Below, in pieces: positions 1 to 6,139 of a stretch of DNA of 13,758 nucleotides. Under the pieces are notes generated by a model. It made no database searches and had not been told where the DNA came from. It saw only the letters and a list, made by a program, of their open reading frames with translations. Each line of letters begins with the position of its first letter. Position 1 is the first letter of the stretch. This DNA is from Planctomycetota bacterium (lineage in GTDB: Bacteria > Planctomycetota > Phycisphaerae > Phycisphaerales > SM1A02). The position numbers and the translations under genes were made by a program. The stretch covers positions 1 to 13,758 of the forward strand of contig RFQW01000008.1 in assembly GCA_009924765.1 (NCBI GenBank), written 5' to 3'.

Positions 1-1143
1 TGCACGCAGCGCACCAGCGGCACGGTCATGAGCTACTGCCACCTGTGCTCCGGCGGCGTGTCGAACATCAACATGTACTTCGACTCGGTGAACATCCCTT
101 CCGTGATCAGCCATGTGGGCGGCAAGAGCTGCACGTCGCCAACGGTCGCTTTGCCGGTCGCGTTTGCCGACACCTATGCCGTGCTGGAAGGCAGCACCAA
201 CACGTTCGACATCCTGGCCAACGACACCAACGCCAACTGCGAGGCCTTCACCATCCAGGGCCTGCCAGCAAGCAGCACGCTCGGTGTGCCGCTTGTCATC
301 AACCCCACCGGCAGTTCGAGCGGCGGCCCGGCGATCACCTACAACCCCGGCGTGGGCGTGCGCGGCACCGACAGTTTCAGCTACTTCCTGCGTGACAGCA
401 GCAACCAGGTCTCCTCCACCGTCACGGTCAGCATCGACGTGAAGCCGGTGCTGCAGGACTTCTACGGCCTCGCCAACAACGAGCCGGGCCTGAACTCGCG
501 TTACTACAACCTGGTCAGCCCGACCACGCTGCCCAACTTCAGTTCGCTCACGCCGTACCAGTACGGAACGGTGCCGCTGCTCGTGTTTGGCAGCACCAGC
601 GGAAGCTGCGCAGGCAGCGGACTCACCGACAACTTCGGCGCCGTGTTCGAAGGCTGGATCGAGGCCCCAACCGAAGGCACCTACACCATGAGCCTCACCT
701 CGGACGCCGGCTCGCAGCTGTATCTGGACGGCGTGCTGGTGATCGACCACAACGGCATCCACACCTACTCCGAAAAGACGGGCACCGTGTACATGAAGGC
801 GGGCTTCCACTCGATCCGCATCCCGTTCTTCGAGGCGACCGGAACCTGCGGCCTCACCCTGAAGTGGGCCACGCCTGGCACCACCACCCGCGTGAATGTG
901 CCCTCGACCGCGCTCAGTCGCGGCGGCCAGATCTTCGACCTGGACGGCTCGCGCAGCGTGGATGCGGGCGACATGTCGATCCTGCTGCTCGACTTCGGGT
1001 CCGACTGCTCGCTCAACCCCTGCTACGGCGAACCCAACGGCCAGCAGCGCATCGGCCTGGATGCCGCGTGCAGTTGTCCGAGTGATCTCGACGGCTCGGG
1101 GTTCATCGACTTCGGCGACGTCTCCTATCTGCTCCTGTTCTGA
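1..1143 (+). CDS. Secreted M12B-like metalloprotease, C-terminal part (5'-truncated by window edge)
   Basis: The frame is open from base 1, so the gene begins upstream of the window; 380 residues are visible. The first visible residues contain G-T-V-M-S-Y-C-H. This matches the Met-turn region of the complete paralog immediately downstream, so the zinc-binding helix lies upstream of the window. Visible residues about 46-150 form an Ig/cadherin-like domain (V-L-E-G-S-T-N, L-A-N-D, then I-T-Y-N-P-G-V-G-V-R-G-T-D-S-F). Residues about 151-293 form a PA14-type domain (F-E-G-W-I, S-D-A-G-S-Q-L-Y-L-D-G, H-S-I-R-I-P-F-F), often carbohydrate- or surface-binding. The tail holds two EF-hand/dockerin-like loops at 313-324 and 362-373. 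The first, DLDGSRSVDAGD, has Arg where the loop glycine is expected, so calcium binding there may be weak. By analogy with the paralog it is an exported protease. Substrate unknown. The family call rests partly on the paralog. Confidence 0.85.
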   Translation, partial: CTQRTSGTVMSYCHLCSGGVSNINMYFDSVNIPSVISHVGGKSCTSPTVALPVAFADTYAVLEGSTNTFDILANDTNANCEAFTIQGLPASSTLGVPLVINPTGSSSGGPAITYNPGVGVRGTDSFSYFLRDSSNQVSSTVTVSIDVKPVLQDFYGLANNEPGLNSRYYNLVSPTTLPNFSSLTPYQYGTVPLLVFGSTSGSCAGSGLTDNFGAVFEGWIEAPTEGTYTMSLTSDAGSQLYLDGVLVIDHNGIHTYSEKTGTVYMKAGFHSIRIPFFEATGTCGLTLKWATPGTTTRVNVPSTALSRGGQIFDLDGSRSVDAGDMSILLLDFGSDCSLNPCYGEPNGQQRIGLDAACSCPSDLDGSGFIDFGDVSYLLLF

Positions 1144-1173
1144 GCCCTTCCAAACCTGACCGAATGCGAAATT

Positions 1174-1210
1174 GGCCCATTCCACGGGCCTCGGAGCTTG
1201 GATTGCTCCG
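1174..1210. other. Two adjacent short inverted repeats between the paralogous protease genes
   Basis: Two perfect stem-loops stand side by side in the 88-nt gap. GGCCC/GGGCC (1174-1178 with 1186-1190, 7-nt loop) is followed by CGGAGC/GCTCCG (1192-1197 with 1205-1210, 7-nt loop). Neither is followed by a T-tract, so they are not a standard Rho-independent terminator. They could slow transcription or protect the 3' end of the upstream mRNA, but short GC-rich stems also arise by chance. The frame of the downstream gene stays open through this region from a TTG at 1172, but I place its start later, at 1232. Confidence 0.3.
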
Positions 1211-1231
1211 GCTTTGGCGTACCTTGAGCAC

Positions 1232-3541
1232 ATGCCCACGCTCGCGCTGACCGCCAGCCTTCTTGCACTCACTTGGCATGGACTCGCCGTGGCAGGGTTC
1301 GCAGCAGAGCCTCCACGCACGCGACCACTTGTGGGCATCCCTCTCGCCACGCCACTTGAAGCGCAGGCGGCAGGCCCGGCGTTTGGCGCGATGCGCCTGC
1401 AGGTGGATGCGGAGGCGTGGGCACAGCTGGATGCCGCCGAGATCGCCTGGATGGACGGCGTGCCGCTTTCCGACGGATCAACGGTGGACCTCCGCATGAT
1501 GCGCGTGCATCCATTCAGCCCCGATGCACGCATCGTGCAGATGGTGCCGGGACGTGATGGCGCGCCGATCGAACGCGAGCTTCCGCTGCCGGCCGTGTCC
1601 GCCTGGCGCGGCTGCGTCGCAGGCTTTCCCGATTCATCCGCGGTCATCGTTCGTTCGGCCGCCGGCGTGCAGGGCTGGATCCAGTGTGACCACCGCACCG
1701 AGATCATCTCCTCCGGCAATCCCGCGGGCGGCGATGCCCCCATGATCGCCGACGCAGCGTTCCTGCAGGCAGGTTCGTTCGTGTGCGAGAACCCGCCGCC
1801 CATGCTCGACGCCGAGGCGCTGCCAGACGCCGATGCGCCGCCGATCGCGGGCTTCGCGGCCGCCGCGTGCAAGCAACTGCCGATCGCCGTGGAGACCGAT
1901 CAGGAACTGCTGGCGAAGTTCGCCGGCAACACCACCACCGCCAGCGCCTACGTGGCCACCCTGTTCGCCGGCCTGATGGACATCTACAGCCGCGACTTCA
2001 ACGGCCGCCCCAGCATCACCTACCTGCGCCTGTGGAGCACCACCGATCCGTGGACGGGCACCAACAGTTCCGATGCACTGAACGAACTTCGCACCCACTG
2101 GAACGCCAACATGACGGCCACGCCGCGCGTGTTCACCACCATGCTGTCGGGCCGCAGTCTCGGCGGAGGCGTGGCGTGGGTGTCGCAGGCATGCGCAAGC
2201 ACCGGCGGCAGCGGATACGGCTACTCGTTCTGCGGCAGCCTGAACGGATCGTTCCCCTATCCGTTGGCGAACAACAGCTCCTCCAACTGGGACATCATCG
2301 TCGTCAGCCACGAGATCGGCCACAACATGAGTGCGCGCCACACCCACGAGCTGGGGCTGGATGACTGCTACCTGTCCGACGGTTCGGGCCTCGGCGCCTG
2401 CACCATGAAGGCCTCCGGCACCATCATGAGCTACTGCCACCTGTGCTCGGGCGGCTACACCAACATCGCGCTCAACTTCGACAGCACCAACATCACCTCC
2501 ATCATCAGTCACATCGGCAGCAAGAGCTGCACGCAGCCAACCGTGGCGCTGCCAGTGGCCATCGCCGACACGACCGCGGTGCTGGAAGGCAGCACGAACG
2601 TGCTGGATGTGCTGGCGAACGACAGCGCGAGCAACTGCGAGGGCGTGAGCATTCAGGGATTGCCCGCCACCAGCGCGCTTGGCGTGCCGCTTGCCATCAA
2701 TCCCACCGGCAGCCCCAGCGGTGGCCCGGCGATCACCTACAACCCCGGCGTCGGCATCCGCGGCACCGACAGCTTCACCTACACGCTGAAGGACACGAGC
2801 AACCAGGTTTCCGTGCCCGCCACCGTCACCATCGACGTGAAGCCCGTGCTGTTGCCGTTCACGGGTCTGGCCAACAACGAGCCAGGACTCAACTCGCGCT
2901 TCTACGCGCTCACGAGTCCGACCACGCTGCCCGACTTCGCGTCACTCACGCCGTACCAATACGGCACGGCCAGCCTGCTGGCGTATGGCAGCACCACCGG
3001 CATCTGCGTTGGCAGCGGTCGCGCGGACAGCGTGGGTGCGGTGTTCGAAGGCTGGATCCAGGCGGCCACCGAAGGCAACTACACGATGTCGGTCACCTCG
3101 GATGCCGGAAGCCAGCTGTTCATCGATGGCCTTCTGGTGGTCGACAACAATGGCCTTCACACCTACACCGAGAAGACCGGCACGATCTACCTGAAGCCCG
3201 GCTTCCACTCGATCCGCATCCCCTTCTTCGAATCGACCGGCACCTGCGGCCTCACCCTGAAGTGGGCCGTGCCCGGCACCACCACCCGGATCACGGTTCC
3301 GGCATCGGCCCTGAGCCGCGGGGGCCAGTTGCACGATCTGGACGGCTCTGGCGGCGTTGATCTGGGCGATCTGGCCGTGCTGATGCTGGATTTCGGATCC
3401 GATTGCAGCCTGAACCCCTGCTACGGCGATCCCAATGGCCAGCAGCGGATCGGCCTGGACAACACCTGTGCGTGCCCAAGTGACCTTGATGGCAATGGTT
3501 ACATCGATTTTGGCGATGTGGCCTTCTTCCTCATGTATTGA
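1232..3541 (+). CDS. Secreted zinc metalloprotease (M12B/reprolysin-like) with Ig-like, PA14 and dockerin-like domains
   Basis: This gene encodes a 769-residue exported metzincin protease. Residues 1-24 look like a signal peptide (hydrophobic core T-L-A-L-T-A-S-L-L-A-L, likely cleavage after G-F-A), though its start lacks a Lys or Arg. Residues about 30-150 resemble an M12B propeptide, with W-R-G-C-V-A-G-F-P-D-S-S from residue 125. The catalytic domain spans about 213-432. It has HEIGHNMSARH (zinc ligands H360, H364, H370; catalytic E361) and Met-turn M399 in G-T-I-M-S-Y. The helix has Ser where most metzincins have Gly (H-E-x-x-H-x-x-G-x-x-H). An Ig/cadherin-like domain (about 435-539), a PA14-type domain (about 540-682) and two EF-hand loops (702-713 DLDGSGGVDLGD; 751-762 DLDGNGYIDFGD) follow. 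The ATG at 1232 was chosen over an in-frame TTG at 1172 because it puts the signal peptide at the N-terminus; no clear Shine-Dalgarno sequence precedes either. It is a tandem paralog of the gene ending at 1143. Its physiological substrate cannot be inferred. Confidence 0.88.
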   Translation: MPTLALTASLLALTWHGLAVAGFAAEPPRTRPLVGIPLATPLEAQAAGPAFGAMRLQVDAEAWAQLDAAEIAWMDGVPLSDGSTVDLRMMRVHPFSPDARIVQMVPGRDGAPIERELPLPAVSAWRGCVAGFPDSSAVIVRSAAGVQGWIQCDHRTEIISSGNPAGGDAPMIADAAFLQAGSFVCENPPPMLDAEALPDADAPPIAGFAAAACKQLPIAVETDQELLAKFAGNTTTASAYVATLFAGLMDIYSRDFNGRPSITYLRLWSTTDPWTGTNSSDALNELRTHWNANMTATPRVFTTMLSGRSLGGGVAWVSQACASTGGSGYGYSFCGSLNGSFPYPLANNSSSNWDIIVVSHEIGHNMSARHTHELGLDDCYLSDGSGLGACTMKASGTIMSYCHLCSGGYTNIALNFDSTNITSIISHIGSKSCTQPTVALPVAIADTTAVLEGSTNVLDVLANDSASNCEGVSIQGLPATSALGVPLAINPTGSPSGGPAITYNPGVGIRGTDSFTYTLKDTSNQVSVPATVTIDVKPVLLPFTGLANNEPGLNSRFYALTSPTTLPDFASLTPYQYGTASLLAYGSTTGICVGSGRADSVGAVFEGWIQAATEGNYTMSVTSDAGSQLFIDGLLVVDNNGLHTYTEKTGTIYLKPGFHSIRIPFFESTGTCGLTLKWAVPGTTTRITVPASALSRGGQLHDLDGSGGVDLGDLAVLMLDFGSDCSLNPCYGDPNGQQRIGLDNTCACPSDLDGNGYIDFGDVAFFLMY

Positions 3542-3572
3542 CGGGCACCCCCCGCCCAGCCTCTCGATGGGC

Positions 3573-3601
3573 TTGCGGCCACCCCCGGGTTCCTCTACAC
3601 T
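3573..3601 (+). promoter_or_regulatory. Candidate sigma-70-type promoter of the rplKAJL operon
   Basis: A TTGCGG -35-like element (3573-3578) and a TACACT -10-like element (3596-3601) are separated by exactly 17 bp. They match three and four of six consensus bases. Transcription would start near 3608, leaving a leader of about 100 nt before rplK. The site lies in the only long gap (167 bp) between the protease gene and the ribosomal genes, where a promoter is needed. No T-rich terminator is visible after the protease gene at 3541, so some read-through from upstream is possible. Confidence 0.5.
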
Positions 3602-3619
3602 GCGCGGCTCGAATTCGCA

Positions 3620-3684
3620 CGCCGTCAGAACTACCGAATCGGCGCTGGACTCTTGGCTGAGCCAGCAACGCCCCTTGTGGGGGC
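3620..3684 (+). promoter_or_regulatory. Potential structured leader of the rplK-rplA mRNA
   Basis: Three consecutive stems can be drawn. CGCCG/CGGCG pairs 3620-3624 with 3640-3644 (15-nt loop). A bulged stem uses CTGG-a-CTC (3645-3652, A3649 bulged) paired with GAG-CCAG (3659-3665), with a 6-nt loop. GCCCC/GGGGC pairs 3670-3674 with 3680-3684 (5-nt loop). The rplK Shine-Dalgarno follows ten bases later. L1 is known to repress its own operon in E. coli by binding an mRNA leader that mimics its 23S rRNA site, so this is where such a site would be expected. I cannot identify the conserved L1-binding motif here, so the regulatory role is conjecture. Confidence 0.3.
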
Positions 3685-3708
3685 CCGACAGGTAGGAGGT
3701 AAGGACCA

Positions 3709-4134
3709 ATGGCCAAGAAGGTTTCCAAGGTTTTCAAGATCATGGCTCCGGGTGGCAAGGCCACACCGGCTCCGCCACTCGGCCCGGTGCTGGGCGCCAA
3801 CGGCGTCAACCCCGGCCAGTTCATCAGCCAGTTCAACGAGAAGACACGCGAGCTGAACGGCCGCGTGGTCGGCTGCATCGTCACGGTGTTCGCCGATCGC
3901 ACGTTCGAGCTCGAGATCAAGTCGAGCCCGGTGAGCGTGATGATCGCCGCGGCCCTGAAGATCGAGAAGGGTTCGGGCCAGCCCAACACCGTCAAGGTGG
4001 GCAAGCTGAGCAAGGACCAGGTCCGCAAGATCGCGGAAGAGAAGTTGAAGGACCTGAACACCACCAGCATCGAGAACGCGATGCGCGTGGTCGAAGGCAC
4101 TGCCCGAAGCATGGGCGTGACGGTGGAGGCCTGA
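3709..4134 (+). CDS. rplK: 50S ribosomal protein L11
   Basis: L11 sits at the base of the ribosomal stalk, binds the GTPase-associated region of 23S rRNA, and supports factor binding and the stringent response. The product has 141 residues, the usual family length. The N-terminal domain carries the proline-rich segment P-A-P-P-L-G-P-V-L-G-A-N-G-V-N (residues 20-34), where thiostrepton-type antibiotics act. The C-terminal RNA-binding domain contains K-I-E-K-G-S-G-Q-P-N (84-93) and ends in M-G-V-T-V-E. The usual T-P-P before the RNA-binding domain reads S-S-P (72-74). The start is supported by AGGAGGT at 3694-3700, 8 nt upstream of the ATG. It is the first gene of the ribosomal operon, and rplA follows 4 nt after its stop. 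In many bacteria secE-nusG precedes rplK; here a protease gene does. Confidence 0.98.
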   Translation: MAKKVSKVFKIMAPGGKATPAPPLGPVLGANGVNPGQFISQFNEKTRELNGRVVGCIVTVFADRTFELEIKSSPVSVMIAAALKIEKGSGQPNTVKVGKLSKDQVRKIAEEKLKDLNTTSIENAMRVVEGTARSMGVTVEA

Positions 4135-4138
4135 TCCC

Positions 4139-4849
4139 ATGAGCATTCCAAGCAAGAAGACCAAGTCGTCGTTCCGCGGTTTCGGCAAGCGCATGCGCGC
4201 CAACCTCGAGAGCAAGCCCGCAAACGCTTTGGCCCCGGCCGAAGCGATCAAGGCTCTTCGCACGTTCAAGGCCCCCAAGTTCGACCAGACGGTGAACGTG
4301 GTGGTGAACCTCGGCATCGATCCGAAGGCCGCCGATCAGGCGCTTCGCGGCTCGATCGCCATGCCCCACGGCATCGGCCGCAGCGCCCGCGTGGTGTGCT
4401 TCTGCCAGAGCGACAAGGTTGCCGCGGCGAAGGCCGCCGGCGCCGTCGAGGCTGGTGGCGATGAGCTGGTGGCCAAGATCGAAGGCGGCTGGATGGATTT
4501 CGACGTGGCCGTCGCCAGCCCCGACATGATGCGTGTGGTCAGCAAGCTCGGCAAGGTGCTCGGACCCAAGGGTCTGATGCCCAGCCCGAAGGCCGGAACC
4601 GTGACGCCCGACGTGGCGGGTGCGGTGAAGGAGTACGGCGCCGGCAAGCAGGAGTATCGCAACGATGACGGTGGCAACGTGCACTGCGTCATCGGCAAGA
4701 TGAGCTTCAAGGACGAGCAGCTCGTCGCGAACCTCAGCCACTTCATCGCCACCATCGACAAGGCCCGCCCGGCCAGCGTGAAGGGCACCTACCTCAAGAA
4801 GTGCGTGATCAGCGCCGCCATGAGCCCTGGCGTGCTGGTGGTCGCCTGA
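4139..4849 (+). CDS. rplA: 50S ribosomal protein L1
   Basis: L1 forms the mobile L1 stalk near the ribosomal E site, helps release deacylated tRNA, and in many bacteria represses its own operon. The product has 236 residues, close to the usual 230-235. The family signature G-K-V-L-G-P-K-G-L-M-P-S-P-K-A-G-T-V-T spans residues 138-156. The C-terminal segment G-T-Y-L-K-K-C-V-I-S-A-A-M-S-P-G-V (216-232) is also typical. The N-terminal stretch is Lys/Arg-rich (K-K-T-K-S-S-F-R), a little unlike the E. coli start. The ribosome binding site GGAGG (4125-4129) lies inside the end of rplK, 9 nt before the ATG, which points to translational coupling. rplJ follows after 16 nt. Confidence 0.98.
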   Translation: MSIPSKKTKSSFRGFGKRMRANLESKPANALAPAEAIKALRTFKAPKFDQTVNVVVNLGIDPKAADQALRGSIAMPHGIGRSARVVCFCQSDKVAAAKAAGAVEAGGDELVAKIEGGWMDFDVAVASPDMMRVVSKLGKVLGPKGLMPSPKAGTVTPDVAGAVKEYGAGKQEYRNDDGGNVHCVIGKMSFKDEQLVANLSHFIATIDKARPASVKGTYLKKCVISAAMSPGVLVVA

Positions 4850-4865
4850 ACACGGAGCACCGAAC

Positions 4866-5411
4866 ATGAGCAAGCCAATCAAGCAGATGATCGTCCGCGA
4901 ATACCAGAAGCGCTTCGAAGGCGTGGAAGGTGGCGTGTTGGTGGAGATCCGCGGCATGGACGCGGGCACCAACAACCGCATGCGCACCGAATTGGTGGGC
5001 AAGAAGATCCGCGTGAGCGTGGTCAAGAACACCCTGGCGGGCAAGGCCTTCCAAGGCACCGCGCTCGAGTCGCTCTCCAAGTTCCTCAGCGGCCCCAGCG
5101 CCCTGGTGTACGGTGGCGAGAGCGTGGTGGCCCTGGCACGCGAGATCGTGGCGTGGGCCAAGGACAAGGATTCGCTGAAGTTCAAGGCCGCCATCCTGGA
5201 TGGCATCACCTTCGAAGGCAAGGCGGGCGTGGAAGCGCTCAGCAAGTACCCCACGCGCGAAGAGGCGCAGGCCAAGGTCGTCACCCTGGTGCTGTCGCCC
5301 GGTCGCAAGCTGCTCGGCGCCGTCAAGGGTCCGGGTGGTCGCGTGATGGGCATCGTGAAGGAAATCGAGCGCAAGCTGGAAGCCGGCGAGACCATCGCGG
5401 CCAAGGCCTGA
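4866..5411 (+). CDS. rplJ: 50S ribosomal protein L10
   Basis: L10 anchors the L7/L12 dimers to 23S rRNA and L11 and so builds the ribosomal stalk. The product has 181 residues against about 165 in E. coli. The N-terminal globular domain contains the conserved V-V-K-N-T-L-A-G-K-A (52-61) and L-S-G-P-S-A-L-V-Y-G (74-83). The C-terminal part from about residue 155 (R-V-M-G-I-V-K-E-I-E-R-K-L-E-A) is the helix on which L12 dimers sit, but the number of dimers cannot be read from it. The start is supported by GGAG at 4854-4857, 8 nt before the ATG. In E. coli an L10 leader RNA upstream of rplJ mediates feedback. Here only 16 nt separate it from rplA, too short for that element outside coding sequence. 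Confidence 0.97.
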   Translation: MSKPIKQMIVREYQKRFEGVEGGVLVEIRGMDAGTNNRMRTELVGKKIRVSVVKNTLAGKAFQGTALESLSKFLSGPSALVYGGESVVALAREIVAWAKDKDSLKFKAAILDGITFEGKAGVEALSKYPTREEAQAKVVTLVLSPGRKLLGAVKGPGGRVMGIVKEIERKLEAGETIAAKA

Positions 5412-5464
5412 CGCATTCTTACTGAACCTTTTCGCCGAGTTCTGACTGGCCCCATCGGGTCAAA

Positions 5465-5481
5465 CGCCGGAAGGTCCGGCG
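5465..5481 (+). other. Perfect 7-bp hairpin in the rplJ-rplL spacer
   Basis: CGCCGGA (5465-5471) pairs perfectly with TCCGGCG (5475-5481) around the 3-nt loop AGG. It lies within the 100-nt gap between rplJ and rplL, upstream of the rplL ribosome binding site. The bases after it (CCTCTTGG) are not a T-tract, so it is unlikely to be a terminator. L12 is needed in several copies per L10, so an RNA element that stabilises or separates the rplL part of the message would fit here. That role is inference. Confidence 0.45.
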
Positions 5482-5511
5482 CCTCTTGGAACAGGCACAG
5501 GAGTTTGAGAC

Positions 5512-5916
5512 ATGTCCGATACGAAGACGTTTGATGCGAAGGTGACCAAGATCGGCGACGAGATCGCCAGCCTCTCCCTGAAGGAGGCCGTGGATCTGGC
5601 TGAGTACATGAAGGACAAGTACGGCATCGAGGCCGCTGCCGGTGGCGCGGTCATGATGGCTGCGGGCGGCGCGGCTGGTGGTGGCGCTGCTGCGGCTGCG
5701 GAACAGACCGAGTTCGACGTGATCCTCGACAACGGCGGCGCGAACAAGATCCAGGTGATCAAGGTCGTCCGCGAGGCGACGGGCCTGGGCCTGAAGGAAG
5801 CCAAGGACCTGGTCGATGGCGCTCCGAAGGCCGTCAAGGAGAAGATCTCCAAGGACGACGCCGAGAAGCTGAAGACCGCGCTCGAGGGCGCTGGCGCCAA
5901 GGTCACGATCAAGTAA
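5512..5916 (+). CDS. rplL: 50S ribosomal protein L7/L12
   Basis: L7/L12 is the multicopy, flexible stalk protein that recruits translation GTPases such as EF-Tu and EF-G. The product has 134 residues, slightly longer than the 120-121 of E. coli. Residues 1-40 are the dimerising, L10-binding domain. Residues 41-63 form an extended Gly/Ala-rich hinge (A-A-A-G-G-A-V-M-M-A-A-G-G-A-A-G-G-G), which accounts for part of the extra length. Residues 66-134 are the factor-binding domain, with E-F-D-V-I-L (67-72), then I-K-V-V-R-E-A-T-G-L-G-L-K-E-A-K-D-L-V and the end K-V-T-I-K. AGGAG at 5499-5503, 8 nt before the ATG, fixes the start. It is the last gene before a strong terminator. Confidence 0.98.
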   Translation: MSDTKTFDAKVTKIGDEIASLSLKEAVDLAEYMKDKYGIEAAAGGAVMMAAGGAAGGGAAAAAEQTEFDVILDNGGANKIQVIKVVREATGLGLKEAKDLVDGAPKAVKEKISKDDAEKLKTALEGAGAKVTIK

Positions 5917-5940
5917 TTGGCGGGGCCACTGCCCCACCAA
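5917..5940 (+). other. Stem-loop starting immediately after the rplL stop codon
   Basis: TTGG and GGGGC (5917-5920, 5922-5926) pair with GCCCC and CCAA (5931-5935, 5937-5940). This gives nine base pairs, one C-A mismatch and a 4-nt loop (CACT). The first paired base directly follows the TAA. No T-tract follows, so it is not itself an intrinsic terminator; one lies 18 nt downstream. It could protect the 3' end of the ribosomal mRNA or serve as a processing site. That function is inferred only from its position. Confidence 0.45.
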
Positions 5941-5958
5941 CCAAATCCGAGACCCAAG

Positions 5959-5995
5959 ACGGGCCCGGCCTCACGGCTGGGCCCGTTTCCTTTTT
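5959..5995 (+). terminator. Rho-independent terminator of the rplKAJL operon
   Basis: A 12-bp GC-rich stem (5959-5970 with 5975-5986, one G-T wobble) closes the 4-nt loop TCAC and runs straight into TTTCCTTTTT. This is the textbook form of an intrinsic terminator. It lies 43 nt after the rplL stop. In E. coli the rplL-rpoB gap contains only a partial attenuator that lets a fraction of polymerases continue into rpoBC. The stem here looks strong enough for full termination, but efficiency cannot be read from sequence. A promoter candidate for rpoB lies downstream. Confidence 0.9.
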
Positions 5996-6054
5996 GAGGG
6001 ACGGGGGTCGTTATTGGACTTCCATCGCAGTTCCAATAATGACCCCCGTCCCTC
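5996..6054. repeat. Long near-perfect palindrome, REP/MITE-like
   Basis: Left arm 5996-6018 and right arm 6032-6054 are reverse complements over 23 bp with a single G-T wobble (6010 with 6040). Each arm begins with GAGGGACGGGGGTC or its complement and continues into a TTATTGGA-type segment. Allowing T6032 to bulge adds three pairs (6018-6020 with 6029-6031) and leaves the loop TCCATCGC. The element abuts the T-tract of the terminator with no spacer. Its symmetry, its position just after a terminator and its G-run arms resemble repetitive extragenic palindromes mobilised by REP-associated tyrosine transposases. No transposase is present and there is only one copy in the window, so repetitiveness is unproven. 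As RNA it would be a long duplex and a possible RNase III substrate. No target-site duplication is visible. Confidence 0.6.
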
Positions 6055-6092
6055 CCAACGCGAAAATATTTCAAGAGCGGTGCCTTATCTCG

Positions 6093-6122
6093 TTGCGGAA
6101 TTGGCCCGGGTCTTGCTAGCCT
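6093..6122 (+). promoter_or_regulatory. Candidate promoter for rpoBC
   Basis: A TTGCGG -35-like element (6093-6098) and a TAGCCT -10-like element (6117-6122) are 18 bp apart. The -35 hexamer is identical to that of the rplK promoter candidate. An A/T tract (AAAATATTT, 6063-6071) in otherwise GC-rich DNA lies a little upstream and might assist, though it is somewhat distal for an UP element. Transcription would begin near 6128, giving a leader of about 105 nt. The -10 match is only moderate. The main argument is that a strong terminator precedes it and rpoB needs transcription. Confidence 0.38.
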
Positions 6123-6139
6123 GCAGGACTTGGCGGTGG

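Noticed and set aside
1172..1231. An upstream TTG start for the second protease
   Set aside because: It would bury the signal peptide 20 residues from the N-terminus and run through the two hairpins. The ATG at 1232 gives a conventional exported protein.
1634..2512. A 292-codon minus-strand frame inside the second protease gene
   Set aside because: It lies opposite a gene with a signal peptide, catalytic motif and paralog. The antisense product is Gly/Ala/Val/His-rich and matches nothing recognisable.
3542..3572. A Rho-independent terminator after the second protease gene
   Set aside because: The region is C-rich (ACCCCCCGCCC) but shows no stable stem followed by a T-tract.
5419..5447. A separate promoter for rplL (TTACTG, 17 bp, CTGACT)
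   Set aside because: The -10 element matches the consensus at only two positions. The genes on both sides are clearly one operon, so I do not call it.
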